Below are positions 24,359 through 36,800 of a stretch of 64,000 bases of DNA, in pieces. A program made the translations under genes and the position numbers. The first letter of the stretch is position 1; each line of letters begins with the position of its first letter. The notes under the pieces are model-generated. The model did not search any database. It had not been told where the DNA came from and was given only the letters and a program-made list of their open reading frames with translations. Origin of the DNA: Chamaecyparis obtusa (lineage: Eukaryota; Streptophyta; Pinopsida; Cupressales; Cupressaceae); NCBI GenBank assembly GCA_027943335.1, contig BSBK01006429.1:906642-970641 (forward strand), in the 5' to 3' direction.

Positions 24359-27300
24359 TTCATTTATTGCTATTAAAGAAGATAGTCCTAATGAAGAAAA
24401 AACATTGGTTTCAAGAGTTGCTAAAAGAGATGAATGGATCATTAATAGTGGATGCTCACATCATATGACTAGTGATAAAGATAAGTTTTTGAAGCTTGAG
24501 GAATATGATGGAGGTTTATTTAGATTTTTTAACAAGGTATGTGTAGGAACATGGTATGCCAAACTAGGCCTTAAGTGGCAATGAAATTTTAGAAAATCAG
24601 GTTTAGGCAAGTTGACATAAAAATTTGAACAAGTTATAAATATTATATAAAAAATATGTAAGAAGATAATATGTAGAAAATTGAATTTAGTTTCTAAGAT
24701 ACTAGGCCTTTTTTGAAAAATAATTATTCTACATGTTGAAAATTTTAAATTTCAATGTAGTAGTACAAACATTTCAGGAAAAAAATAAGGAGTAGGTGTA
24801 TGTCTGACCACCTTAAACACAATCAAATGATAATTTTTTTTAACAAGATTCTAGATATAAGTAGTAGAGTCATGTCCAAATGTGACACATATTTTTTTGT
24901 AATTTTTTTCCAAGTAAATAATTAATTATGATTTTAATTCCACAACTTTTCTAGAATACAAAAACTTGTGTCTGACCACGTTTACTTAGTCTAAACTTTA
25001 TCAAATTGAAAATTTTTTTTATTTTTCTTGTAGCAGGAAAAGCATAGAATCTGAAATATGTTTTGGATTTGAAAAATGTTATACACTTTGAAAGTTATAG
25101 CTATTTTTCAATAAGTCTATCAATCAGGACTAGAAAGATAACAAGTAGGTGTATGTCTGACCACATTAAGAAAAATCAAATGATAATATTTTTTTATAAG
25201 ATTCTAGATAAAAGTAGTAGACTTGTGTCCAGATGTGATGTATATTTTTTTGTATTTTTTTCAAGTAAATAATTAATTATGATTTTTCTGGTACAAATTT
25301 TCCTGAATATTAAAACTCTCGTGTCTGACCACCTTAACTTAGTCTAAACTTCATCAAATAGAAAAAATTGTTTATTATTATTGTATTAGGTGAAGCATAG
25401 AATGTGATGTATATTTCAGATTTCAAAATGTTATATTATGTGAAAGTTATAGTCATTTTACAAATTAAGAGTCTATCAATTAGGACTTCTTTTTTGCATC
25501 GCCACTTTTTGGCATGCCATGAACCTGCACATAGACAACAATTCTACTTGCTTGATTAAACAAAAAGGATATATTACTCTTGATGGTAAGAATAGTAGTG
25601 ATAATGTCTTGTATGTTGAAGGTTTAAGTCATAACTTGTTGAGTTTTGGATAGGTATTAGATAAAGGTTACAAATTTTAATTCATGGATAGAATCTACAA
25701 AATCATTAGAAGTAAAGGAAATTGTATTGCATCATGTACAAAAATTACTAATAATCTATTTCATTTGAGAGCTATTGAGAATAAATGTTTGATTGCTAAG
25801 ATTGATGAAAGTTGGTTATGGCATAGAATAATTTTTCATGTGAAATTTTATAATATGGTGAAGATTAACACTAATCATATTGTGGGAGATTTTCCTAAAC
25901 TATTAAATCCTAAGAATATGTGCAAGGAATGCCAATTGGGAAAGCTAACTAGATCCACTTTCAAGAATAAGACATATTGTTCAAATGGATTGTTGGATTT
26001 AGTGCATATAGATCTATATTGTACTAATAAGAAAAGTAGTTACTTTGGTGATAGATAATTTATGCTATTTGTTAATGACTATTCAAGGATGATGTGGGAT
26101 ACATTTTTTAAGGATAAATCTGAAGCCTTTAGTAAATTTCAAATATTCAAGATATTGGTGGAGATAGAATCTAGAAGAAGATTCAAATTATTGAGATCAG
26201 ACAGAGGTGGAGAGTTAACATCAAATAAATTTTATGCATTTTTTAAAGAACATGGTAGAAAGAGAAAGACTATTGCACCGCAAACCCCATATAAGAATGG
26301 TGTTGCTGAGTGAAGCAACATGACTATTCTAGACATAGCTAGGACTATGATGATTGAAAGAAAAGTATCACAGATCTATTGGAGAGAAGTAGTATGAACC
26401 ACATATTATAATTTGAACTAGGTACATATTAAGAAAGGAACCAGTAAGAATCCTTATGTACTATGGTATGGTCATATTCCTATAGTGGAATATTTTGGAA
26501 TTTTTGGAAGTAAATGCTACATTAAGAGGGATGAAGATACTCAAAAGTTTGATCATACAAGTGATGAAGAAATATTTATTTGATATTCTATAAGGAGAAA
26601 GTAATATAAATGTTATAACTATAGAATAAAGAAGATTGTTGAAAGTGAAAATGTTAGAGTTGATGAGAATGAGAAGAGATCAGAAAGTAATTGTAGGTAT
26701 GATATGATTGAAGATTACAATCAAATTGTGGAGATAAAAAAAATGATAATCAGGATGGATCAGAAGAACAAAGAGAACCAGAAGGAAATGAAGTGGATGT
26801 TAACACCAAAGGGTATACTAAAAAACCTATACCAAAAGCTCCAAGGTATGTAAATATTAATCATTTTGAAGATATCATTATTGGTGATAAGGATAGAATT
26901 TCTCATAGTATAGGAAGAATTTCTAGAGATAAAACTTGTTTTCTATCTAAATTTGAGCCTAAAGATGTTAAAGAAGCATGCATTGATGAGAGTATGATAA
27001 AATAAATAAAGGAATTACTTGATCATATTAAAAATAACAAGACTTGGATCCATATTGCGATACCTATTGACAAGAACATACTCTTGTACTAAGTGGGTAT
27101 TCATAAATAAGTTGAACGAAGATGGTAAAGTGGTTCAAAACAAAGAAAGATTGGTATTTAAAGGTTATTCACAAATGGAAGGTATAGAATTTACTCAAAA
27201 ATTTTCTCTTATTGCTATACTTGAATTTTTTAGACTACTTCTTGCATATGCAACCTATAATAAATTTAAGGTCTATCATATGGATGTTAAGTATGTATTC

Positions 27301-28483
27301 TCAAATGGTGAACTAGAGGAGGATGTTTAAATTGAGAAGCTTGATGGTTTTACTCTAACCGAAGAAGGTGATATTATTTAAATTGAAGAAATCCTTGTAT
27401 GGATTAAAGAAAGATCCTAGATCTCAGTATTCTAGATGGGATAGGTATTTAACAAAGATTGGTTTCAGAAAAGGTACAACATATAGTAATTTATATTTCA
27501 AAATAGTTGATGGTAATGTCTTGATTGCTGAAGTATTTTTTGATGATATCATATCTGGTGAATATGGTGAGTTGAGTAGAGGTTTTTATGATGAAATGCA
27601 AAAAGAATTTAAAATTTCTATAATCAGAGAAATGAAATTCTTTCTTGGATTGCAAGTTGCACAGCTAGATAAAGGAATTTTCATTACTCAGTCTAATTAT
27701 GTCAAAGAATTATTGAAGAAATTTGGTATGGAAGATTCAAAACTGGTAGGAACCCCTATGGTTACTGGTTGTAAGCTAAATACAGATGATGATTCTTCTT
27801 TTTTTAATTAGACATTTTACACATCTATGATCAGTGGACTAAAATATCTAACTCACTCTAGACCAGACATATCAAATGCTATTGGAATTATTGCAAGATT
27901 TCAAGCAGAACCAAAGGAATCTCATATGGTTGCTATGAAAAGAAGTTTTAGATACTTGAAGGGTACATTTGACTATGAATTATGGTATGAAAAATATAAT
28001 GACTTCATTCTATGTGCATACATCAATTCCAACTAGGTAGGTAATATGGATGATAGAAAAGGTACTAGTGGAGGTTCATTCTTCTTGGGTAAGAAATTAT
28101 TTTCTTGGACTAGTAAGAAGAAAGAGTGTATTTCTCAATCTACTACTGAAGCTAAGTATATTGTTGTTTCAACTAACTGTAATCAAGCTATTTGGATGAA
28201 GAAAATGTTGAAGGATATAAGGATAAATATTGATGAACCTATTTTTATTCACTATGATAGCTCTAGTGCTATAAATATTTCAAAGAATCATGTTCTGCAT
28301 TGAAAGAAAAAACATATTTATATTAAGTATCATTTCTTGAGGGATAAGGTATATGAAAAAGAAGTAAATATGGAATTTGTGCCTTCTAGGGAAAAAAACT
28401 CTAACATCTTTACAAAGACTTTGCTAAAGGATACTTTTGAGTATCTTAGGGAAAAGCTTGGGGTGATAACCCTTCTAGATTAG
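24359..28483 (+). pseudogene. Copia pol of element C (protease, integrase, RT, RNase H)
   Basis: The protease motif at 24435-24460 reads WIINSGCSHHM, so the catalytic Asp of DSG is Asn (AAT at 24444-24446). After the TIR insertion come the GAG-pre-integrase zinc finger (about 25700-25960), the integrase core with HIDL, LRSDRGGE and NGVAE (25990-26313), and the reverse transcriptase (27019-27811). The RT has FFDD where copia elements usually have YVDD, preserving both Asp. RNase H runs 27827-28303 (CAYINSN, then TEAKY) with a C-terminal FTKTL-type tail. Stops and frameshifts occur between and within domains. The terminal TAG is at 28481-28483. Confidence 0.9.
24536..25536 (+). mobile_element. 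1001-bp non-autonomous TIR element, family 2
   Basis: Termini GGTATGTGTAGG (left) and, reversed, GTCTATGTGCAGG (right) continue as ATGGYATGCCAAA and a shared AAGTGGCRATG. The target duplication AACAA lies at 24531-24535 and 25537-25541. The interior is a tandem pair of units of about 355 bases (near 24791 and 25146), each with TCTGACCAC boxes. No ORF of note. It splits the copia protease-integrase region. Confidence 0.87.
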
Positions 28484-28826
28484 AGATAATAATGATAAGA
28501 ATAACATCATTCCAAAGATTATATCCAAACATTATTTGTTGGATTGATGAGTTTTGGGGACTGCTCCTTAGGGGAGCATTCCTATGACTATTTCTTGGTT
28601 TGGTACTTTTGATATATTTGGTCCTTTTCCATTGATGTCAAAGGGGGAGAAGATGTATAAAAAATAGTCTATGAAAGATCATAGATTATATAGAGATTGT
28701 GTTGAAGCTGGATATTTAGAGTGATAAGGTGGATATGTTGTAACTATACTTTTAGAGTGATTTGGTGGATATAGATTTGAATTTGTGCACTGATCAATTT
28801 TTCACTACATATGTTTCCGCCAATAC

Positions 28827-28836
28827 AAAAGGGGGA
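28827..28836 (+). other. Polypurine tract of element C
   Basis: The AAAAGGGGGA tract lies 14 bases before the LTR start at 28851, further than usual. The intervening bases look like a short local duplication. A second tract, CAAAGGGGGAGAAG, occurs near 28640. Confidence 0.55.
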
Positions 28837-28850
28837 TATTATTTTAATAT

Positions 28851-30222
28851 TGTTGAGCATGTCAAAGTTTTGGATTTGGGTGTTATGACATTAATGTTTT
28901 GTCATGGATGTCAACATTCTTGTTTCTCTCTCAGCCAGTATGTTCAAGACATTCACTAAGGATAATTTCATTTGTTCAAATGCTATGATAAAGATCTTGA
29001 GATGTGATGGTGAGGTATTGTTCTAAAATGTTTATAGATCATCTATAGACGTTCACAAAATTTGGTTCAACAGTTTGAGTGAGATATGATAAAGTTTCTA
29101 GTTAATGGTGTCACAATGTTCCTATGAACAATAGATCAGTATTTGGTTTGGTATGACTTGGATTCAATTTTTCAAAGGTTGTGAAGCTGGTGATTGTATT
29201 TTTCCTTATCATTTTGTTCATAGCTAGTCTTTTTCATGATTTGGAGTACATCAAGTTATCCTTTGTTATGTTTGAGTTTGGTATCTTAGTGTTCCTCATG
29301 ATCAGAGATGAAGATGAGTTTGAATTTAGTATTGGAGATGATGTGAAGTTTCTAGATGGTATTCATGTTTATTTTTGGTGTTCTTGGATCATGTAATGAA
29401 TGTGCTATTAGTTCACATTAGTTGATGTGATCAAATTTTTTTCTTTAGTAGCATGTTGGTGTTTCTTCATTTAGGTCCTATCCAGCTTGAAATTACATGT
29501 TGTGATTCTTGATGCTTCTTTTCTAGCACATGTGTGTGTTTGAGGTTGAAGATTTGGGTCATATCTAAGTCTTATCTAACTTGATTTGGATCCCATTGGA
29601 GATTAAGAATAATTTTTATATCTTTTATTGTATTAGGTCTAAGCCGACCTAGTAATTGATTATTCTTTGTAATCGATATAAATGAGAGATCATTTTGTAA
29701 TTGATACTACATGTATGCAATAGAAAGGATTATTTATATATATGTTCTACACTTAAGGCATAGCTTGTACTTCATTCAAAATATTTTTCAATAGGATCTA
29801 AGGTATTTGGTATTTCACTTGTAAGGGATTATATGTCTACTCCATTGTAATTGAAGATAGATATGTGAACTTAGCTAAGGGCCAGATCTAAGATTATATT
29901 GTGAGAAGTGAACTTTTTGTAGTGAGCTTTCAAATTAGGTTGTAAGTTTGTGGATGCAAGTGCATCCTTCATTCTCTATTTTTCTCTTAACTGGGTACTA
30001 CTTTTAATAGAGTACACTCATCTAGTAGGTTTCACTCATGTGGGATTTTCTCTTAACTGGGTTTCCTCGAGAAAAATATTTGTGCTATGTGTTTTTTTTT
30101 GTGGATCTTGCATTATTTTTTATCTTTGAGATCTAAGTGGATAAAGTGAAATTAAAGAAATTAGGTATACACAACTGATTCACCCCCCTCTTAGTTATGT
30201 TTGCCTCCTTTTAGGCCTAACA
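28851..30222 (+). repeat. 3' LTR of element C (1372 bp)
   Basis: Uninterrupted copy of the split 5' LTR. The terminal GATTCACCCCCCTCTTAG and GGCCTAACA are typical of copia LTR ends. AAGAT, which precedes the 5' LTR, occurs at 30233-30237, ten bases beyond this LTR. Confidence 0.92.
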
Positions 30223-30639
30223 CTTCTTTCCTAAGATTTGATGTTTTCTTTTCTTCTTTAATTAGTAGAGTGGTGGAGGAGGCTTCCTCTTTAGGGGTGG
30301 TAATTTTTTATTTTTTGTTTCCTTGTTTTAGGAGAAAGGAGGTGGATACTTTTGGCTTAGTTTTTTTTATTCTTTGGTGTCTTCCCTTCTATTCTTCTAT
30401 GGTGGTGCTTTGAAAGGTATGATATTTTTTGTCCCCTTTCTATCATCTCTAATTTGGTTTTGTTTATTCCTAGTGTAAATCTAATTTCTTTCTCCTTATC
30501 TAGGTGAGGTTTAAAGTTTTCATTTTGTTTAAGGGTCTCTTCTGTGGTTTTGGAAGATACTTTAGTCTTGGTAATTATTGGGAGGGCTTATGTTCATAAT
30601 TTTTCTATTCTTATGCTAAGGGTTATTTTATCTTCTAAT
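30223..30639. other. Short unassigned stretch between elements C and E
   Basis: T-rich and without recognisable features. It continues on the far side of element E at 38996, as the CTAAT duplication shows. Confidence 0.4.
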
Positions 30640-31868
30640 TGTTACCTCTATTGAGCATTCAAGGTTGTCATTAGTATCAAAGGTAATCAAAGATATCGAT
30701 CAATCACTTATATTGAGCAAATCGGTAACTAGAAGCAAGGTAGACTAGTCGATAAAGCTTATACCCCGAGCATCAGACAGTTTACTGAGAACTATCAGAC
30801 ACCGACATTGACAGATAGTAAACACCAAGCATCATAGTATACACCAAAAAATTTATACAGTGTTTACCAAGGATCACAGAAAATGGCATAGTAATCTAAA
30901 ATGGCACATTCTTTTATGCAAATGGTTACAACAGATCAAAAAATGTTTTACCAAGATCGAGGAATATTATTGTTATGATATTCATTAAATGCAATGTATA
31001 ACTTATGTAATAGTATAATTTAGGTCATTTTTGTAAACCATAGATCTTAGGGTTATGACTAAGTTGTGTAACCTAAATTTTGTTAAAGCGGCAAAAGCAG
31101 ATTGCTATATAAATGTATGTTTGCATCATTTGTGATGTGAACTAATGCGAGAATAGATATATGAATCAAGGAGGAACCTAAAGCACTTGCCTAACTTTAA
31201 GACTATCAGTTAATAGAGCAGATTGCAGAGGATATCAAATTAAGCAGAATCAGAAAAGGCTACCGAGCACATCAGAGCAGAGATTCATCACAGTGAAAGG
31301 TGAAATACATTTAGAACTTATAGATCTATATCAGACAATTGAGTTGTCAATTAGTATATAATTGCCTATTGCTTTCTAACAATTGTAATAGAGTTTTTAG
31401 ATAAATCTCTTAACAGAGTAGACTTAATAGTCTTATATAAATCTCTTAACCGAGTGCACACTTCATTAGTGTTGTTAAAATCCTATAGCTAGGTAGATCT
31501 AGCTAATCTAACATATTACTCCTAATATGGTAAGATCACCAAAAGTGATCAAAACTTGTAGCCCTAATAGGCAAACCTTTTCTATCTGCAGTAGTGAAGA
31601 ATTTGTGGATGTCAACCCCACTGCATTTTTTACCTTCTAACAAGGGTTTTTGCATTACCAAAATACTTGTGTTATGTGATTTCTATTTTGATGTCATGTT
31701 GTTTACTTTCATAAGTTAAATGGATGATTGATACATGCAATTAGATAAAATTTATTTTGCAAGGTTATCACTGTTTACAGTCATAGATCATAAAGGTTTA
31801 CAAGTAAATTTTTTGAAGGCACTGATTCACCCCTCCCCTCTCAGTACCTATCTCTCCTAATTCCAACA
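30640..31868 (+). repeat. 5' LTR of element E (1229 bp)
   Basis: Starts TGTTACCTCTATTG and ends CTAATTCCAACA. TATATAAA at 31106 is a probable core promoter. Divergence from the 3' LTR is about 10% by eye in the first 275 bases and lower further in. Confidence 0.93.
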
Positions 31869-31870
31869 AT

Positions 31871-31882
31871 TGGTATCAAATC
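31871..31882 (+). other. Primer binding site of element E
   Basis: TGGTATCAAATC, two bases after the LTR end, matches the initiator-Met site at 10 of 12 positions. Both mismatches are G to A or C/T-type changes. Confidence 0.85.
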
Positions 31883-31932
31883 ACAGTTTTCTTGCTGAAC
31901 AGTTTAACCACTAAAGGGTAAATATATAAGCC

Positions 31933-33336
31933 ATGGAGAAATATAAGCTTGATAAGACTATTGAGAATCAGAAAATACAAATGCAGATGTTTGTTGAATA
32001 GTATAAGCAAGCTAGAGAAGGACTGAAGAAATTACTGGTTGAAAGGAAGAACCTAGCTATTCTACAAAATGAGATCGGTTACCATGAAGAATCTATTGAT
32101 GAAATGTTTGAGCATATTGGATCTAGTTTAGGAAGCATCTCTGATGGATTTGAAAGTATGATCACTGATTTGTCTGAAAAGAATCAACACTTACTTGATC
32201 AAGTGAAAGCACTACAAATCGGTCAAGAAGCTCAGATGGTGAGAATGGTAGAAACAATGAACAATGCTAGACAAGTCGAGAAAGAAAGGAATCTAGCTAT
32301 TGATGACCGAAGATAGCTGACTGAAAAAATTCAAGAAAAATAAAATGAAATACTGAGACTCACTAATCGTCACTTCCAAGTATCTAATCAAATGATGACT
32401 GTGAATCAAGAAGTAAACCGAGTCAATGGAGAATTGTCAAGAAACCTTGAAGAAGTTGCAAGACTCGGAGAGGAGAATGAAAAACTGAGAAATGAAGTTA
32501 GAACTCAGTAGCAAAATAATGAAATGAAGAAACTAGCTGAGGATAATTCAAAGAAGATTGATGACTTTCTATTTAATCAAAGAAGATTCAGGAGTAGAGT
32601 TGGGATAGGCTATACTAGTGAAGGAGAATCATCACAACAAGCTAAACAAGTCAACAACAATCAAAGTCAGAAACCTAAAGTGTTGACATGTTATCACTAT
32701 GGCAAACTGGGACATACATCTAATGTGTGTAGAAGCAAAGCACAAGGCAAACCTCCTATCACTCCTAAGTTTAATGGATATTGTTATTACTATGGTAAGT
32801 TTGGACACCAAGTTTATGAGTGTAGAGCTAAACAGAATGATATTACTAATAATACTATTGTGGAGAAAATATGCTATACTTGTAATAAACATGGACACAC
32901 TGCATGAGAGTGTAAGTCTAAGATGAAGCAAGTATGGACTCCTAAGAAGAAAACATAGTGAAAGCCTTATCAACTAGAGAGACAAGGTCAGTCTTATGTT
33001 TGGGATTATAACACTTGGGCTAACTGTACTGCTTGTGGTAGATATGGACACATTGCAGCAAATTGTTATAGAAAGAGTCAGAATAGACAATCAAGAAGCT
33101 GGACAAGTACTGGAATGGCATGTATGCACTGCCACAAAGTTGGTCATTTAAGAAAGAACTGTAGAGACCGAGCACCAGATGAAAACCATGTATTTGAGAG
33201 TGGACACACTATTGCAAATATCATGAAGATAAGGAACACTATGTGGAAGAAGGAATCTAATGAGAATGCTGAGTCAAGTAATGTTGTCGGTGAAACCTCA
33301 TCCAATGGATTGGGTGACATCGATACCTCCACTTAA
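31933..33336 (+). pseudogene. Element E ORF1: Gag-like protein with five CCHC knuckles
   Basis: One frame of 468 codons from ATG 31933, 50 bases after the PBS, to TAA 33334. The first half (31933-32570) is rich in Glu, Lys, Gln and Leu and looks coiled-coil. The second half has five CX2CX4HX4C knuckles at 32689, 32782, 32872, 33025 and 33121. In the first two the second Cys is Tyr (TAT for TGT); the third carries an internal TGA; the last two are intact. Other stops are TAG 31999, 32314, 32509, 32956, TAA 32341 and TGA 32905, 32959. There is no frameshift. Copia gags usually have one or two knuckles, so five is unusual. The likely role was RNA binding and packaging. Confidence 0.85.
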
Positions 33337-33683
33337 GGTGATATTGGTATGTATGTAACTGACATTTCAAAATGATCACATTTTACATACAGTTCCTTAT
33401 ATATGTTGTGCACATACCAAATCTACATGAATAAAGATGCACTATGGTTTACATGTTTTGAGCTAACAATGTTATTTAGTCGATAAAAGTTAGACTGAGA
33501 GTTGGTTACCCATCGGTAATCACTACACAAGGTTAACCGAGAAGATGCATCAATCAATGAAGAAATTATGTGTTAATCGAGTGAATAATTTTTTTTTAGT
33601 TGTCACTGAGCTGACAGCTGTTATGAACTAAAAGTAGGTCAAGCATTTATTGCGTGAAAGTTTGAGCAGGAATATCGAAAACT

Positions 33684-33691
33684 CTATAAAT
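33684..33691 (+). promoter_or_regulatory. Internal TATA box upstream of element E ORF2
   Basis: TATAAATA in the context CTCTATAAATACAC lies 202 bases before ORF2 ATG 33893, within the ORF1-ORF2 spacer. The expected start site would fall around 33715-33725, giving a leader of roughly 170 bases. The match to the plant TATA consensus is seen; use as a promoter is inferred. Confidence 0.5.
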
Positions 33692-33892
33692 ACACAGGAA
33701 ACAGAGTTCATTTTTACATTGCAATTTTGGAGAGTGAAAATTTCACAAAGAAGAGTTTGAGCTAAAATATTATCAGAAGGATTCAAGGCTACTGTAGATC
33801 GAACTGACACTACTCTTTGATGATTCCAAGTAAGTTCACTTGCTACCAAACACTTTATTTACCTAGTGCTAAACAAAACCCTAAATCAATTT

Positions 33893-36800
33893 ATGGCATC
33901 TACATCATCTGCTAGCAAATCACAAAGTGTCGAGGAAGAAGTTAATTTGATTGTAAGGGAAAATTTTGATGAACCTAATTTTAAGCCACATCCCAAGGTC
34001 ACAACACAAACAGATTCAATGGGCACTTTGTCAAGCATACCAAATAGGGTTTTATTGAAAGAAGACGTAAGAGCATACATTCATTGCAAAATTGGAGAAG
34101 TAGGAGACTTTGAAACTATTGCAGCACATTCACTACTCTATGGCATAGATGGAAAATTAAAATGAGAATACAAGAAGATTGAGGAATCAGGGTTATCATG
34201 TATCACATACTATCCACAATCATTTAAGACAGAGTTGATCAGAATCATATTGAGTAGGTATCATGATGGAAAATTTTGGTTGGATAAACCAATTGAGGTC
34301 ACTAAGAAAATGATCAGTAGGGCTACTGGGCTCCCTACAACTGACAAGGTAAAAGCCTTTAGTAGTTCATCATGACCTGATATTGAGAAGAACACTAGAT
34401 CTCAATGGGACAGTTGGGCACTAAAGATTTCAACAATTAGAGACCTAGTAGTTAAGTTTGTAGCACATGTAATTAGGTACAAAATCTTTCAATCAAGCAG
34501 ACTCAACAATGTACCTTGCAGCACAGTAGACATGGCATATAAAATTATGGAGAAAGGTCACCAGGTTGATCTTGCTGAGGTACTGTTACATCAACTATAG
34601 GAAAATATGAAGATTATAAGATCAAAGAAGTCAAACACCTATAAGTTTGGATCACTACTTGTTCGTATATTTTTCTATCTACAAAAATATGTACTTGGCA
34701 TCGGTAAAGTAAACTGGACAATAGATAAACCAATAACTGCATAGGTTACTGAGATGATAAATAAGTTGGGAGATAAATTGAATATAGAATTTTATGCATT
34801 CTTCAAATAATTTTAGACCAAAATGCATCAAAGAAGTAGAATTCCAAGGGAATTAGTTGAAAAATTTGAGATGGACATTTGTTTTGTAGTAGACACAGAT
34901 CACTCTATGATAAAATTAGTTGAACCTAGATCAAAATGGTTGGCACCTATGGGTTATGAAATGAACCATGATTTTGCACTAAAATCTATTAATGCACTGC
35001 TTGCATTACCAAAAGATCCCATTGCCACTAGGTTCAGAACATATGAAGAGTTCAAATCTAGAATCACTACAGGCATAGAGATTGGTAAAATGTCTAGAAG
35101 GGAAAAGAAGATGAGGAAAGATCTTAATGCTAGATTTGGAGATGTCTTTTGCACATCTGAGGAGACACTGGTTGAACAGGAAACCGAAGGTCAGTTAATG
35201 TTAGTTGACAAGCCATATGATAGTGAGGAAACTAAGTCTGAAGAAGAGAAAGATCCCACACCAGTTCCTCCTCCCAAATTTCCTAAGAAGAAGCAGTTAC
35301 TAGTACAAGAAGATATAAGGACAAGATGATCAACTGCAGCTTCACCACCACAAAAGAAGGAAGCAAAAAAGGTAATAAAAAAAAAAGCAGCTACACCAAC
35401 TAAGACTTATGCAAAGAAAGGATCCAAGGTTGCAGCTGAAGCACCAAAGAAAAGAAGAAGACTGATAAGAGGTAGAGAAGACCTCGAGGACACTAAAAAT
35501 TAGGATGACACAAATAAATTCAAGGTGGTCAACAACAAGGTAAGGTCCATAGATGAAGTCATTGAAGAGATAATTAAGAACAGAGACCTTACTGATTTGG
35601 AAATAGGAAGATTTGACAATATGTCAACTGAGGATCAAACCAAGTTAGAAGAGGCAGTCATCCAAATGATGATAAAATTTAAGAGAGTACCATTGGAATT
35701 TTCATGTTCATTACCAAAGGAGTTGGATGATAGAGTAAATAAAAAATGGGGTTATGCACTAGAAACTGATAAAAGAAAGAGAGAAAGATCTCTAGTTCAG
35801 GCTGCTCCACATCTAAGCCTAGCAGAACTTGATGAACTCATGGTTAATCATCAATCGATATTTTCTATAAAGAATCAAGCCATGATGATAATGGATGAGA
35901 ATGTGGAAGATGTAGGGGAGACTGGAGATGACCTATGGAGAGCAATTATTAAAGCCAAAGAACAAGCTGAGAAAAATGCATACTTAAATTTGTCTAAAAA
36001 GAGACAAAATTCCATAGGTAAAGGTATTTATATTGATGATGGCACAGTAGAGAAGTCAAAGGATTCTGGTATATCAATTACCAAGGTAATTGATATCACT
36101 AAAGAAAAAGAAGGTATAAATATCTCACAAGATGCACTGGATCGAATAGAGATCCAAATGAAGAAGAAAACCAATGATGATGTACTCATTGAGGACATCA
36201 CAAATGGTGATCATGATGACAAGGATGATGAGGATGTAAATATTGCACCAGAAAACACTCAAGATGAAGCGCAATTCACTAAATGTGCATTTACATCACT
36301 ACTAGGCGAGCTTCCTGTACTTGTAGAAGCAATAGAAATTCTTTCATAGGAACAACCCAATGGCTCAAACCTCGAGCAACATAAAGATACCAAAGGGGAA
36401 CATGACACCGAAATACCTACAAAGACAAATAAGTCTGAAGGAATAGAGACAACTACCACCAAGACAAAGGAAATAGATGAAACAAAGGTAACTAAGGTGA
36501 TCCCACCTGACACCACACCTGAGGCTCCCACTCCATCAACGGAGACAAAAACTACCAAGGAGAAGAAGAAGGAAGAAAGTGTGTTAACCAGGAAGGATAC
36601 TTTGAGGACTGGAGACAAGTCTCTTATCATTACTGAGAAGAAATCACCATTAGTATTAGAGAAGAAGAAGAAAAATAAAGGAAAAGGGCTGGTCACTCTA
36701 GATGAAGTGATAATTATTCCTGAGTGTGACCCTAGGACCCTTAGCCCCAAAGAACTAAGCAAATATGGGGAACTATGTCAAAGAAAGGTAGCACAAGAAA

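Larger units (their letters stand above)
14962..30222 (+). mobile_element. Ty1/copia element C, with three nested insertions
   Basis: The LTRs start TGTTGAGCATG (14962 and 28851) and end GGCCTAACA (22363 and 30222), with a decayed initiator-Met PBS at 22366. The 5' LTR is split by gypsy element D, gag by a ~957-bp TIR element (about 22737-23695) and pol by a 1001-bp TIR element (24536-25536). Removing D and one TSD copy gives a 5' LTR of 914 + 458 = 1372 bases, exactly the 3' LTR length. The coding order gag, protease, integrase, reverse transcriptase, RNase H is that of Ty1/copia. The bases flanking the two ends do not match as a simple TSD. Confidence 0.92.
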
